A DNA stretch of 64,000 nucleotides from Chryseobacterium antibioticum (GCF_012927325.1 NZ_JABBGI010000014.1:1-64000), one strand, 5' to 3'; shown: positions 35,733 through 45,184, numbered from the stretch's first letter. Made by a program: numbers and translations. Notes: generated by a model from the sequence alone, not told the origin.

Positions 35733-36842
35733 ATGATGAATTTATTTATAACAGCAACCCCAAAAACGCATAGTATTGACCTTCTGAAAAGGAAACTAAT
35801 ATCCCTCTATGTTTACTTTTTATTATTGGTCCTGGTGGCATATGCTGTTATATTTTATTTATTTCTTGAGTATAAATATTATTCTTATTTTCTATTAATT
35901 TATTGTGTGTTTTTTTTATATAGCTGGTCTATTATGAAAAAATATTACCCAGTAAAAAACATGGTACATCTACACCTTATTACCGGATCATTAGTTGTTT
36001 CTATTGTTATGCTTAATTTTTGGAAATATTCTGTTTCCTCCTCTATATGGTTGCTTCCGGTGCCATTTGCTGCTTATGTTTTTTTGGAAAGAAAGTACAC
36101 CTATATATATTGTGTGTATATTACATTGATTATTTTGTCTGTAAACCTATTATACAAAGATCTTGGATTGGAATTTTTTAAATTCTCGGAAGAGAAATAT
36201 TTGGTCATTTCAGATTCATTTGTAGTCGTTGCTAACATTATTACATTCATGCTTTTATTATATTGTCATGAGAAAATAAATAAAATGGAGAAGGAAAATA
36301 ATTTTATAGCTAAAGATGATCAGAGCTTAAATAATTCACTTCATTTAATTAAAGAAAATACTGATGAACAGGTAAATGATATCAGTGAAGATGATATAGT
36401 CTTAACCCATGTATCTACTGAACGTTTTGATCTCAAAGAAGTAAGATCAGAATTACAATCTGAAGTAAAAGAGTTTAGCCCAAAAGATGTTGAAAAATAT
36501 AACCTGTTATTTCAAAAAATCATTGATTATATTGAAACAGAAAAGCCTTATAAAGATGTCAATTTTTCTATTTCAGAATTGGCTTTTGCTATAAAGACTA
36601 ATAGTTTATATATTTCTACAGCTATTAAACAAAACGGGTATAGCAGCTTTAATCATTTTACAAACTCTTATAGAATCAATAAAGTAAAAAAACTCATTGC
36701 AGAAAACGATCTTAATAAGGTAACATTAATGTATATCTATACAGAATGTGGTTTTTCTAACCAGGCTACTTTTAATAGGGTTTTTAAAAAGGTTGAAGGG
36801 ATTACCCCATCAGAATATATTAACAGATTAAATAGTATGTAA
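35733..36842 (+). CDS. Membrane-anchored AraC family transcriptional regulator
   Basis: A 369-residue protein whose first ~185 residues hold about six membrane segments (LYVYFLLLVLVAYAVIFYL, YSYFLLIYCVFFLYS, MVHLHLITGSLVV and others). After an acidic linker the last ~110 residues are an AraC-type DNA-binding domain: SELAFAIKTNSLYISTAIKQ and ECGFSNQATFNRVFKKVEGI-type helices end in TPSEYINRLN. It probably senses a membrane or envelope signal. The convergent gene at 36958 encodes a secreted surface-type protein, a possible target (inference). Confidence 0.85.
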   Translation: MMNLFITATPKTHSIDLLKRKLISLYVYFLLLVLVAYAVIFYLFLEYKYYSYFLLIYCVFFLYSWSIMKKYYPVKNMVHLHLITGSLVVSIVMLNFWKYSVSSSIWLLPVPFAAYVFLERKYTYIYCVYITLIILSVNLLYKDLGLEFFKFSEEKYLVISDSFVVVANIITFMLLLYCHEKINKMEKENNFIAKDDQSLNNSLHLIKENTDEQVNDISEDDIVLTHVSTERFDLKEVRSELQSEVKEFSPKDVEKYNLLFQKIIDYIETEKPYKDVNFSISELAFAIKTNSLYISTAIKQNGYSSFNHFTNSYRINKVKKLIAENDLNKVTLMYIYTECGFSNQATFNRVFKKVEGITPSEYINRLNSM

Positions 36843-36891
36843 CTGTAAACCCAATGCAATTCAAACCCTTTACAATAGAACTGAAATATAA

Positions 36892-36924
36892 AATGAAGAT
36901 GATCAATTATTGATCATCTTCATT
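36892..36924. terminator. Perfect 15-base hairpin between convergent genes
   Basis: AATGAAGATGATCAA (36892-36906) is a perfect inverted copy of TTGATCATCTTCATT (36910-36924), with loop TTA, between the AraC gene and the surface protein gene. The strong stem suggests a bidirectional terminator even though a U-run is poor. Confidence 0.7.
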
Positions 36925-36957
36925 GAATTCATCATGTAATATGTTTTAGAATCTAAT

Positions 36958-38115
36958 TTAAAGCGCCTTTACTTGTTTTATAATGATATATGCTTTGGCA
37001 CTGATACACGTTCCTGCAGGACAGGTGGTGACATTCGCGTTGATGCTGTAACTGGGTGCTCCCATCATAATGACAGCCTCGTACATTGTCTTATCCACAT
37101 TATTTGTAGTTGTCCAGGTGTAGCGACGATGCTCTGGAGCAAGATAATAAACATCAGGATCACCCCAGGCTGAAGTAGGACCAGTAGAAGGTCCTGCTGC
37201 ATCATAATAAGAACCACTATTTCCATACCAGGTATTTCCAGCAGATAGAATAAAGGCATTTCCAGCTCCGTTATAATCTCCATTTTGCCACTCCGTATGA
37301 TAATTCCACATGATAGTTTTAGGACCATTGTTTGATCTTATCTCAATATCAGCCGCTCCAAATGTTGAACCTTGCGGTGTTCGGACTCTGATTGAAAACT
37401 CCCCATCGGGTGTTGTTAAATACTGTTGATAGTTGGCATAACCTCCGTCTGTATTAAGTTTTAAAGACCCCATTACTGCTATTTCTTTTATATCAGCTTT
37501 ATCATCTCCTCCCACCGTAGCTGTACAGTTTTGTGCTGATGTAATAAACGGGACGAGGCTGTTGGTGATATTTACACTTGTCGTAGCAGAAGAAGAGACG
37601 GTAGGATTTCCGCTTACTGAAAATACCAGTTCCCCATCTCCGTATTCAAGCTTATCTGCTCTTAATATAAAGGTTAATCCATTCACAGTTATCGAACTGC
37701 CGGGTTGATATTTTCCACCATTTCCTCCTGTATAAGGTATTTTCAAATATCCATTGTAGGGAACACCAGCAGTATAGTTTGATGGCGATAAGGTTGCTGC
37801 ACTGCAATTTACCGAAGTAACTCCCGGAGCTACAGCAGTAGAATTATCAATATTCCTCCATTCTGATCCATTCCAAAAATAATATCCTGCCGGTAATGTC
37901 ACGCCATTATTATAAATAAGTAAGCCAACGGCGTTTACTGCGCTTCCGAGCTGCAAAGTAGTACTCGTAAGATTTATTCTTGGGGCGAGGATTCCCTTAT
38001 TGGTAGATACAATGTCAAGAATTGAAGATGGATCCGGATTCGATGTGTTTATTCCAACCTGGGCGAAAATGTTGCATGACAAAAACAATGCAAAAAATTG
38101 AAATTTAATTTTCAT
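36958..38115 (-). CDS. Secreted surface-type protein of unknown function
   Basis: A 385-residue protein with signal peptide (MKIKFQFFALFLSCNIFAQ) and a short mature motif VGINTSNPDPSSILDI, common in Bacteroidetes surface and phage-tail-like proteins. GYYFWNGSEWRNI follows. The rest is Gly/Ser/Thr/Asn-rich, with beta-rich repeats and CTATVGGDD-type segments. The C-terminus is TCPAGTCISAKAYIIIKQ, with Cys. It is probably an exported or cell-surface protein; the exact role is unknown. It is convergent to the AraC gene. Confidence 0.75.
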   Translation of the reverse strand: MKIKFQFFALFLSCNIFAQVGINTSNPDPSSILDIVSTNKGILAPRINLTSTTLQLGSAVNAVGLLIYNNGVTLPAGYYFWNGSEWRNIDNSTAVAPGVTSVNCSAATLSPSNYTAGVPYNGYLKIPYTGGNGGKYQPGSSITVNGLTFILRADKLEYGDGELVFSVSGNPTVSSSATTSVNITNSLVPFITSAQNCTATVGGDDKADIKEIAVMGSLKLNTDGGYANYQQYLTTPDGEFSIRVRTPQGSTFGAADIEIRSNNGPKTIMWNYHTEWQNGDYNGAGNAFILSAGNTWYGNSGSYYDAAGPSTGPTSAWGDPDVYYLAPEHRRYTWTTTNNVDKTMYEAVIMMGAPSYSINANVTTCPAGTCISAKAYIIIKQVKAL

Positions 38116-38310
38116 AATTCATGTATTTTTATATTATTACTTTCAGTACGATATAATAGATTATCATTAATAAATCTAGTAACCGTAATGAACAATGCAA
38201 AATTATAGGGTTTATTAAAGAAATAACTGAAAAAAAATAAAACAATAAATCATATTATTAACTTTATTTACATTTTTTTCAATAAATTGATAATTAGATA
38301 GTTATGTAAG

Positions 38311-38496
38311 TTGTTTTTTGAAAATAAAATAATAAGTCGTAATATCTTTAAATTAAGATTTAGTAATTGTGAACAGACTATTGAAAATAATTTATCTGAT
38401 GAAGAAATATTGATGATCTTAAAATACCGACGGGTAAAAATATCAGTAATACATTCGGAATTTATAAAAATTATGTGGGCTGTTATTTTAAAATGA
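38311..38496 (+). CDS. Short AT-rich ORF of uncertain status
   Basis: A 61-codon frame with alternative TTG start. The product shows no motif. It lies in a 611-base region that also holds an AraC remnant (38546-38671), and may be another degraded part of that regulator gene. The flanking sequence 38116-38310 holds the promoter region of the surface protein gene. Confidence 0.2.
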   Translation: MFFENKIISRNIFKLRFSNCEQTIENNLSDEEILMILKYRRVKISVIHSEFIKIMWAVILK

Positions 38497-38545
38497 TACA
38501 GGGAAAATTTTAAATGAATATGCTGAAAATATAAAATAGGTCTTA

Positions 38546-38671
38546 TTGAAAACTGTCTATAATAAGGTTAGCGAGATCGCAGATGATTTTGGGAGTAGAG
38601 AGAAAAGCCATCTGAACCGGTTTTTCAAAAAAATGAAAGGAATGACGTTTTCTGCATTAAGGAATGAATAG
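38546..38671 (+). pseudogene. Remnant of an AraC-type regulator (C-terminal HTH)
   Basis: The frame from TTG at 38546 reads LKTVYNKVSEIADDFG, then SREKSHLNRFFKKMKGM and TFSALRNE, ending TAG at 38669-38671. This is the second helix-turn-helix of an AraC regulator (compare GFSNQATFNRVFKKVEGI in the intact protein at 35733). No intact upstream domains are seen in the 611-base gap, so it is a decayed fragment. It is not the same gene as the membrane-anchored one. Confidence 0.75.
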
Positions 38672-38703
38672 AGCTGTTATTTTAAAAAAAGACTTTTATT
38701 CTT

Positions 38704-38711
38704 TATCTTTG
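38704..38711 (+). promoter_or_regulatory. -7 box for purE
   Basis: TATCTTTG matches TAnnTTTG, 21 bases before the purE ATG at 38733. Confidence 0.5.
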
Positions 38712-38732
38712 AAGATCTAATAAAAATTGAAG

Positions 38733-39236
38733 ATGATAGGAATTATTATGGGCAGCCAGAGCGATCTGCCGATCATGGAACAGGCTGCAAATTTTTTGAA
38801 AAGCCTCGATATTCCATACGAACTGACGGTAGTTTCGGCGCACAGAACACCGGAAAGAATGTTTGATTATGCGAAAACTGCAAAGGAAAGAGGTCTTAAA
38901 GTAATCATTGCAGGAGCCGGTGGAGCAGCCCATCTTCCGGGGATGGTAGCGAGCTGTACCACCTTACCCGTAATTGGAGTTCCAATCCTGTCCAGCAATT
39001 CTATTGACGGCTGGGATTCTGTACTGTCTATCCTTCAGATGCCGGGCGGAATTCCCGTAGCAACGGTAGCTTTAAACGGAGCTTTGAATGCAGGGATCCT
39101 GGCGGTTAAAATTTTAGGAACCGGAAACCAGAAGATTGCTGAAGATCTTCAGAAATATCAAGATGCTTTGAAAGATAAAGTACTGGGTACGGTGGATGAT
39201 ATCAAAGCAAAACATCCTAATCAGTACGATAAGTAG
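38733..39236 (+). CDS. purE: N5-carboxyaminoimidazole ribonucleotide mutase
   Basis: A 167-residue class I PurE, which rearranges N5-CAIR to CAIR after PurK. The N-terminal motif [12 protein letters not shown] (residues 2-13) and [12 protein letters not shown] with [12 protein letters not shown] are diagnostic. A TTG two codons upstream could be an alternative start, but ATG at 38733 gives the usual N-terminus. A TATCTTTG promoter lies just upstream. Confidence 0.95.
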   Translation: MIGIIMGSQSDLPIMEQAANFLKSLDIPYELTVVSAHRTPERMFDYAKTAKERGLKVIIAGAGGAAHLPGMVASCTTLPVIGVPILSSNSIDGWDSVLSILQMPGGIPVATVALNGALNAGILAVKILGTGNQKIAEDLQKYQDALKDKVLGTVDDIKAKHPNQYDK

Positions 39237-39312
39237 TATCAATTGTAAATAATTAATTGTGAATTTGCTTTCTTTATGATCATGCATAGCCAAGTGAATT
39301 GCTAATTATTAT

Positions 39313-39349
39313 AAAACAGAAACGCTCCAATTTGGAGCGTTTCTGTTTT
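39313..39349. terminator. Bidirectional terminator between purE and yiaA
   Basis: AAAACAGAAACGCTCCAA (39313-39330) and TTGGAGCGTTTCTGTTTT (39332-39349) form a perfect 18-base inverted repeat at the convergent 3' ends, with A and T flanks on both sides. Confidence 0.85.
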
Positions 39350-39740
39350 ATTCTTGGATCATATTGTCCCGTGTATTTTTCTGGACGGAGATGGCTCCGA
39401 AGAGGGCGAGGAGAAATGCAAATGCATAAAATCCTTTTTCACTCGGAAGTATGGTGGCATTCCAGAGCCCAACTGCTAACAGCACGATGGAAGAAAGGGT
39501 GGCAAACCAGCAGATCCCGTAATAGATATCCGTTACCGGGATATTTTCCAGGCGGTCACGAACTGCCTTTTGCAGAGAAACTACAGCAAACAGGCCATAA
39601 AGAAGGATGGTAAAGTAATATCCTTTTTCATTCAGCAGCATTTCTGCTCTGGCAAGACCTACGATATAACCGACCATTCCTGCTCCCAATGCTACCCAAG
39701 ACGCAGCTACGAATGCATTCGATACTCTTTGTTTTTTCAT
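39348..39740 (-). CDS. yiaA: YiaA/YiaB-type inner membrane protein
   Basis: A 130-residue protein with four hydrophobic helices in two repeated YiaAB helix pairs: ASWVALGAGMVGYIVGLARA with LNEKGYYFTILLYGLFAVVS, and FATLSSIVLLAVGLWNA with LPSEKGFYAFAFLLALFGAIS. NEKGYYF/SEKGFYA is the diagnostic motif, which occurs twice. Function is unknown. Confidence 0.88.
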   Translation of the reverse strand: MKKQRVSNAFVAASWVALGAGMVGYIVGLARAEMLLNEKGYYFTILLYGLFAVVSLQKAVRDRLENIPVTDIYYGICWFATLSSIVLLAVGLWNATILPSEKGFYAFAFLLALFGAISVQKNTRDNMIQE

Positions 39741-39847
39741 TAATTATATGTTTTGTTTAAGGGGCTAAATATATTCATTTTTTCTAAACTTAATAGGCAT
39801 AGTCCAAAAATATGGGTAAAATACGGAGAAAGGGGTAATGTAGACTT

Positions 39848-39933
39848 CACTAGCCCCGATAGCAGCGGTTACCCCACAGCATGGCCGGGCTTTAGCTTTG
39901 GAGCGAGGAGTAGGAGCGGATAGCGGGAAATAG
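39848..39933. repeat. Dispersed repeat (AGCGGATAGCGGGAAATAGC type)
   Basis: TAGCCCCGATAGCAGCGG on the left and GAGCGGATAGCGGGAAATAGC on the right with GGAGCGAGGAGTAGG between. This composite element resembles Chryseobacterium intergenic repeats. It lies in the gap between yiaA and ahcY, with no gene seen. Confidence 0.55.
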
Positions 39934-40033
39934 CTGCTAAAAACAAAGAAATACTTATTGCATTTAAAAATACGGGCAATAAAAAAATCCCACTATTTTG
40001 AATAATGGGATTGTATATAGATTGAAATAAATC

Positions 40034-41347
40034 TTAGTATCTGTAGTACTCAGGCTTGAATGGCCCTTTTGCATCTACACCGATATATTCAGCTTGTTCC
40101 GGAGAAAGAGTTTCCAGTTCAACGCTTAATTTTTTAAGGTGTAAAGCAGCTACTTTTTCATCTAAATGCTTTGGAAGCATATAGACTTCGTTTCCATACG
40201 CTGCAGAGTTGTTCCACAATTCGATCTGAGCCAAAGTCTGGTTAGAGAAAGAGTTAGACATTACGAAACTAGGGTGTCCTGTTGCACAACCTAAGTTTAC
40301 CAGTCTACCTTCCGCAAGGATGATTACTTCTTTACCTTCGATCGTATAGATGTCTACCTGAGGCTTCACTTCAGATTTCGTCTGACCGTAGTTTTTGTTT
40401 AACCAAGCCATATCGATTTCATTATCGAAGTGACCGATGTTACAAACGATCGCTTTATCTTTCATTTTAAGGAAATGCTCTCCTCTTACAATGTTGAAGT
40501 TACCAGTAGTTGTGATGATGATATCTGCGTTGTCTACAACAGTATCCAATCTTTTTACTTCGTAACCGTCCATTGCAGCCTGAAGCGCACAGATTGGGTC
40601 AATTTCAGTAACGGTAACGATAGAACCCGCTCCTCTGAAAGAAGCAGCAGTACCTTTACCTACGTCTCCGTATCCGCAAACTACCACTCTTTTTCCGGCA
40701 AGCATAAGGTCTGTAGCTCTTCTTACAGCATCTACTGCAGATTCTTTACATCCGTATTTGTTGTCGAATTTAGATTTAGTCACTGAATCATTTACGTTGA
40801 TTGCAGGCATTACTAAAGTTCCGTTCTTCATTCTTTCGTACAGTCTGTGTACTCCTGTAGTAGTTTCTTCAGAAAGACCTTTGATGTCTTTTGTGAATTC
40901 AGGGTATTTATCGAAAACCATGTTCGTTAAATCTCCACCATCATCCAAAATCATGTTCAATGGTTTTCTGTCTTCACCGAAGAATAAAGTCTGCTCAATA
41001 CACCAGTCAAAATCCTCTTCGTTTAGGCCTTTCCAAGCATAAACCGGGATTCCTGCAGCAGCAATAGCAGCAGCAGCGTGATCTTGTGTAGAGAAAATAT
41101 TACAAGAAGACCAAGTAACTTCAGCTCCTAAAGCTACCAGTGTCTCGATAAGCACAGCCGTTTGGATCGTCATGTGAAGACATCCGGCAATTCTTGCTCC
41201 TTTTAAGGGTTGAGATGGTCCGTACTCTTCACGGATAGACATCAAACCTGGCATTTCTGCTTCGGCAAGGGTAATTTCTTTTCTTCCCCATTCTGCTAGG
41301 GATATGTCCTTCACTTTGTAAGGAACGTATTGTTTTGTAGTACTCAT
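40034..41347 (-). CDS. ahcY: Adenosylhomocysteinase
   Basis: A 437-residue NAD-dependent enzyme splitting S-adenosylhomocysteine into adenosine and homocysteine, central to methyl-donor recycling. [10 protein letters not shown] is the NAD-binding Rossmann motif, and [10 protein letters not shown] and [10 protein letters not shown] are conserved active-site regions. The C-terminal [10 protein letters not shown] is typical. A TAATTTTG box on the minus strand (41387-41394) lies 40 bases upstream. Confidence 0.96.
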   Translation of the reverse strand: MSTTKQYVPYKVKDISLAEWGRKEITLAEAEMPGLMSIREEYGPSQPLKGARIAGCLHMTIQTAVLIETLVALGAEVTWSSCNIFSTQDHAAAAIAAAGIPVYAWKGLNEEDFDWCIEQTLFFGEDRKPLNMILDDGGDLTNMVFDKYPEFTKDIKGLSEETTTGVHRLYERMKNGTLVMPAINVNDSVTKSKFDNKYGCKESAVDAVRRATDLMLAGKRVVVCGYGDVGKGTAASFRGAGSIVTVTEIDPICALQAAMDGYEVKRLDTVVDNADIIITTTGNFNIVRGEHFLKMKDKAIVCNIGHFDNEIDMAWLNKNYGQTKSEVKPQVDIYTIEGKEVIILAEGRLVNLGCATGHPSFVMSNSFSNQTLAQIELWNNSAAYGNEVYMLPKHLDEKVAALHLKKLSVELETLSPEQAEYIGVDAKGPFKPEYYRY

Positions 41348-41386
41348 ATGTAATGAATAAATTTAAATTCAGTTGATAACGAAATG

Positions 41387-41394
41387 CAAAATTA
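41387..41394 (-). promoter_or_regulatory. -7 box for ahcY
   Basis: TAATTTTG on the minus strand (CAAAATTA on the plus strand), 40 bases upstream of the ahcY ATG at 41347. Confidence 0.45.
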
Positions 41395-41460
41395 CAATTA
41401 ATAATTAAGATAAAAAAACGTTGGGTCAAGTCATAATTTATGAGATTATACATTACTTAA

Positions 41461-41487
41461 AGTTATTTAGTCTTAATCTAAATAACT
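41461..41487 (+). promoter_or_regulatory. Palindromic operator overlapping the HugZ-like promoter
   Basis: AGTTATTTAG (41461-41470) and CTAAATAACT (41478-41487) form a perfect 10-base inverted repeat around TCTTAAT. The last base of the right arm is also the first T of the TACTTTTG -7 box (41487-41494). Such a dyad is a typical regulator site; the TTTAGxxTTAATCTAAAT layout resembles iron/heme-responsive Fur-type sites, which is inference. Confidence 0.6.
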
Positions 41488-41494
41488 ACTTTTG
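41487..41494 (+). promoter_or_regulatory. -7 box for the HugZ-like gene
   Basis: TACTTTTG matches TAnnTTTG, 20 bases upstream of the ATG at 41515, overlapped at its left edge by the palindrome. Confidence 0.5.
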
Positions 41495-41514
41495 TTCAGA
41501 TAAAATTTTATACT

Positions 41515-42045
41515 ATGAATCATATAAATACCCAGGAAGAAGCTAACAGAAAAGCAAAACCCGTAGCTCCAAAAGTAAAGGAACTGATAGAACGTACGAA
41601 AAGCGTGATTTTGGCAACTGTAGATGCAGAAGGAGTTCCGAATTCCAGCTATGCTCCTTTTGTAAAGGTAAATAATACCTTATATATTCTGGTTTCTTTT
41701 ATGGCCAAACATACAAAAAATCTTGCGGACGGAAGAAAAACTTCTGTAATGTTTATTGAAGATGAATCTGCAACAAAACAAATTTATGCCCGTGAACGTC
41801 TGACTATTGAAGCAGAAGCTTCTCAGGTTGAAAGAGATTCTGAGACCTGGAATACCGTGGTAACTCAATTAAAGGAAACCCACGGAAAAGTAGTTGATGT
41901 TATTGCTGAAATGCAGGATTTCATCCTTATTGCTTTGCAGCCGGTAAAAGGTTCTTATGTAAACGGATTTGGAAGTGCTTATTTTGTGGACGAAAATCTT
42001 GAAATTCTTGAGCATAGAAATGATGTGAATCATCAGTCTAAATAA
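41515..42045 (+). CDS. HugZ-like pyridoxamine 5'-phosphate oxidase-fold protein
   Basis: A 176-residue split-barrel protein of the pyridoxamine phosphate oxidase family. TKSVILATVDAEGVPNSSYAP (residues about 29-48) is the family beta block, and the C-terminus QPVKGSYVNGFGSAYF carries GFGxA, which matches HugZ-type heme-utilisation proteins. It could bind heme or flavin. The palindrome over its promoter supports regulated expression, possibly by iron or heme (inference). Confidence 0.8.
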   Translation: MNHINTQEEANRKAKPVAPKVKELIERTKSVILATVDAEGVPNSSYAPFVKVNNTLYILVSFMAKHTKNLADGRKTSVMFIEDESATKQIYARERLTIEAEASQVERDSETWNTVVTQLKETHGKVVDVIAEMQDFILIALQPVKGSYVNGFGSAYFVDENLEILEHRNDVNHQSK

Positions 42046-42054
42046 ATAGATAAG

Positions 42055-42196
42055 AATGGGAGAGGGAAGCGGGGAGATGGAAGTTTATAATGGTTAAGTA
42101 AAGAAGAATTCTTTTTTTAATAGATTCTTTGTAATCAAAACTTTAAAGTTATGGGTAAACGAATAGTAACTTCCTTCTTCGTGCTTCCTTCTCCCA
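42055..42196. repeat. Imperfect inverted repeat (GGGAGAGGGAAGC type)
   Basis: GGGAGAGGGAAGC (42058-42070) pairs with GCTTCCTTCTCCC (42183-42195) with one mismatch. It lies between the HugZ-like gene and the phosphopantetheinyl transferase; nothing else is seen in this 202-base gap. Confidence 0.5.
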
Positions 42197-42247
42197 TCCT
42201 CTTTTATCTTCCACATCTTTTTACTACTTTTATCGAATAAAAAAACG

Positions 42248-42862
42248 ATGCCTCTTTACCGCGATTTTTCAGATGACAATGCCACGATTCTTGTATGGAA
42301 ATATGATGAAAGCGAAGAACTTGATATCAACGAGCTTCTGGAAACCGAAAATGCCGAAAAGGTAAAAGACTATCATCCCAAAAAACTGCAGGAGGTACTC
42401 ATGGTGCGTAAACTTCTAAAAGGATTAAAGCCCCACTCTAAAATTTTATATAAAGAAAGAGAACCCTTTTTATCGCCTAAAGACGCGGAAATTTCCATCA
42501 CCCATTCATTTCCTTTTGCTGCCATAGCTGTTTCTAAAAACAAAATAGGGATCGACATCGAAAAATTCAACCCAAAAATTCTGAGGGTTATTGATAAATT
42601 CACCTACGAAAACGAAAGAGGATTCATTCCCGAAGATAACGCACCTGCTTTCTATACTATTATATGGAGTGTGAAGGAAAGTATGTACAAGATCCATCAT
42701 TCGAAATACTGGTCCCTGAAAAAGAATTATGAAGTAAAGCCGTTTGAGCTTAAACACCTTCATAAAATAAGCTGCAGGGTTTATGACGACCAGTTTTCAG
42801 ACGAGTTCAAAGCGAGAGTAGAGTTTTTTGATGACTATTGCTTTACGATTGTGGAGGAATAG
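42248..42862 (+). CDS. 4'-phosphopantetheinyl transferase (Sfp-type)
   Basis: A 204-residue Sfp/HetI-type transferase that moves phosphopantetheine from CoA onto carrier proteins. The core motif is IGIDIEKF near residue 100, and FYTIIWSVKESMYKIHH (WxxKEA/S-type) follows near residue 135, the two signatures of this family. EISITHSFPFAAIAVS is the third. The target carrier protein is unknown; it may serve fatty acid or secondary metabolite synthesis. Its 3' end overlaps the convergent FUSC gene by 20 bases. Confidence 0.88.
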   Translation: MPLYRDFSDDNATILVWKYDESEELDINELLETENAEKVKDYHPKKLQEVLMVRKLLKGLKPHSKILYKEREPFLSPKDAEISITHSFPFAAIAVSKNKIGIDIEKFNPKILRVIDKFTYENERGFIPEDNAPAFYTIIWSVKESMYKIHHSKYWSLKKNYEVKPFELKHLHKISCRVYDDQFSDEFKARVEFFDDYCFTIVEE

Positions 42863-45107
42863 GATCTGCTTCACTTCTGTATTTTTCTATCACCTTTCTC
42901 TGTTCTTTAGCCACATCATAAATCAGCTCCAGGATATCATGGATATTTTTGAGCTCTGTTAAATGTGAAATTTTATCAGGATCTCTTCGGTCAACAAGGT
43001 CATTTTCTCCGATCTCCGTCTTTCTTTTTGAAAGCATATCTTCAATAGAAGAATCTTCAGGTTCCAGACGGCTTTCCATTTTTAGAGCTTCATTGATATC
43101 GTTTCCATGTAGCAAAACAGAGGTCTGCTGCATTTCTGCTCCAATCTTTCTGCTCCAGCTTTCAGCATCTATTTCAGGATACTTTTCGTCATTTTTGGAG
43201 TATTGGGAAAGAGAGGCGGTATATGCCGTGATCAGGTGCGACGTTGCCACAAACTGATGCACCACTTCCAGTTTTTTCTGCTGGTTTTTGGGTTCAGAGA
43301 TCATTCTCTGGAAGTTGTCTGAAAGGTTAGCCAACGAAATGATTGCATTTTTCCGCTTCATTTTATAGTCTTCAATATCAAAGTCTCCTTCCAGAAATTT
43401 TGAAATAACACTCTCAAAATAGATGAGATTGTCTGCAGCAGATTTCTTCATCAGATCAAGATTTTGAGTATGTTCCCATACAGGCAGAACGAGATAAGAT
43501 ACTGCAGAAGCAATCAATCCTGCGATCAATGTATCGAGGATTCTGTCTTTGAAGATCACATTTACATTGCCTGGATTTAAAAAATTAAAACTCAAAAACA
43601 CATAGATGGTCATGAACAGGACTGCCCAAAAATACCGGCCCTTCAGAAAACTGAAGCACATGATCATGCTCAAAAGCAGGATGGTAAACAGGATGCCGTT
43701 AATATGTATAAAATGCAGAATGGTATAAGCAATAACCGCTCCTGCAATGGTTCCGTATAAACGGAGAAGATTTCTTTTTTTGGTAATAGAGTAGGCGGGT
43801 TTCAATATGGCAGTAATCGTGATCAGGATCCAGTAGGTATGACCAAGACCCAGAAGATCGAACATGGAAAAGATATATCCAACCAGCAAGGCCGTAGTGA
43901 TTCTGATCGCATGTCTGAAATGAGACGATGAAAACGAAATATTATTCCTTAAAACCTTGAAGTTAAGTTTTTCTTCATTAGGCATGAATTTTTTTAAATC
44001 CAGACCTGTGGAAAGACTTTTCGCCAGTTTTACGTTCTGGGAAAATACTTTGTAGATCTCATTGATTTCTTTTGTGATCTCATTGATGCGCATCAAAATC
44101 TGGCGAAGGACCATGAAATTTTCAAAATTATCCGGACTCATCTGCTTATTGCGCAGTTCGAAATAATGAGAATTAAGGTTTTTCAGCTCAAGCTCCAGAT
44201 CAAATATAGGTTTTGCTCTCGTTCCTATCTGAAGAGAGATTCCGATATTGGTAATTTCTTCTGCAAGAAGGTTGAGGTAATCATGGATGTTAACCAGAAT
44301 CATGCTGTCTTCAAAACTCTGCTGCAGTTTCTGATAGTCGCTTTCAGAGGTCATCAGCTTTTCATGAAGGTCCATAGAATTCAGAAACATCAACATCAGA
44401 AGCCTGCTGGTCGTAGTTGATTCGTTAACGATGGTCCTTGTCTTGAAAACGGTTTCCCTGGTTTCTTCCTGAAGATTTTTGATTCCCACCTGCTTGGCGA
44501 TCACCTGAATTGTTAGCTTGTCGAAATCGGGGTTTTTCTGATAATAATTCGCTTTGATCTTTAAGAATTCTGCGAGCTGGAGATAATTTTCCCCGATCAT
44601 CTGCCCCGCTAGTTTATAAGGCTGAATGGTAGTCACTACAAGGAATATCAGCAGGAACCAGATACATCCGGATGCGAAGATCAGCAGACTTTTAAAGATA
44701 TTGCCTCCCGTAAGGTGACCGTCTATAAAGATCGCCAGTACAACAAGAGATAATGAGCCTACCGCAGCAAGCCTCTGTCCGTAAACCCCGATTAAGGAGA
44801 AAAACATTCCGAAGGCAATGATCTCCAGCAGGACCAGAACTTTAAAATTCATCACCAGGCTGGCGATAAGTGCTACAAAGACAAAGCAGAAAATAGCAAA
44901 GGTAAGTGCATTTCTTCTTCTGATAAAAGGACCGGGCTGGTCACAAAGCGCTACAAAGCTGGTTCCGAGAGGAAATAGAAAGTATTCTTTCAGGATTCCG
45001 AAGTGAGCAAGGACTAAACACGGCAGAACAGTTGCCAGCGTAATTCTGATTGCAGAATATACATATTGACTGGTCACGAATTTTTTGAGTTCTGCTGAAT
45101 AGTTCAT
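42843..45107 (-). CDS. FUSC family inner membrane protein (YccS/YhfK-like)
   Basis: A 754-residue protein with two multi-helix membrane blocks (residues about 15-170 and 400-520) separated by cytoplasmic alpha-helical segments. This is the FUSC/YccS arrangement, fusaric acid-resistance-like. RITLATVLPCLVLAHF and AIRITTALLVGYIFSM are repeated RIT-type helices. A cytoplasmic C-terminal helical region follows. It may be an efflux or lipid-related protein of unknown substrate. It is convergent with the phosphopantetheinyl transferase gene and divergent from none. Confidence 0.85.
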   Translation of the reverse strand: MNYSAELKKFVTSQYVYSAIRITLATVLPCLVLAHFGILKEYFLFPLGTSFVALCDQPGPFIRRRNALTFAIFCFVFVALIASLVMNFKVLVLLEIIAFGMFFSLIGVYGQRLAAVGSLSLVVLAIFIDGHLTGGNIFKSLLIFASGCIWFLLIFLVVTTIQPYKLAGQMIGENYLQLAEFLKIKANYYQKNPDFDKLTIQVIAKQVGIKNLQEETRETVFKTRTIVNESTTTSRLLMLMFLNSMDLHEKLMTSESDYQKLQQSFEDSMILVNIHDYLNLLAEEITNIGISLQIGTRAKPIFDLELELKNLNSHYFELRNKQMSPDNFENFMVLRQILMRINEITKEINEIYKVFSQNVKLAKSLSTGLDLKKFMPNEEKLNFKVLRNNISFSSSHFRHAIRITTALLVGYIFSMFDLLGLGHTYWILITITAILKPAYSITKKRNLLRLYGTIAGAVIAYTILHFIHINGILFTILLLSMIMCFSFLKGRYFWAVLFMTIYVFLSFNFLNPGNVNVIFKDRILDTLIAGLIASAVSYLVLPVWEHTQNLDLMKKSAADNLIYFESVISKFLEGDFDIEDYKMKRKNAIISLANLSDNFQRMISEPKNQQKKLEVVHQFVATSHLITAYTASLSQYSKNDEKYPEIDAESWSRKIGAEMQQTSVLLHGNDINEALKMESRLEPEDSSIEDMLSKRKTEIGENDLVDRRDPDKISHLTELKNIHDILELIYDVAKEQRKVIEKYRSEADPIPPQS

Positions 45108-45184
45108 ACTACAAAATTAATTATTGAAAACAAGAAAAGCCTTATAAAGATGAGACTTTTACAAACTTAAATATTATATTTCTG

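Noticed and set aside
39299..39613. A 104-codon plus-strand frame after purE
   Set aside because: It runs through a perfect terminator hairpin and antisense to yiaA.
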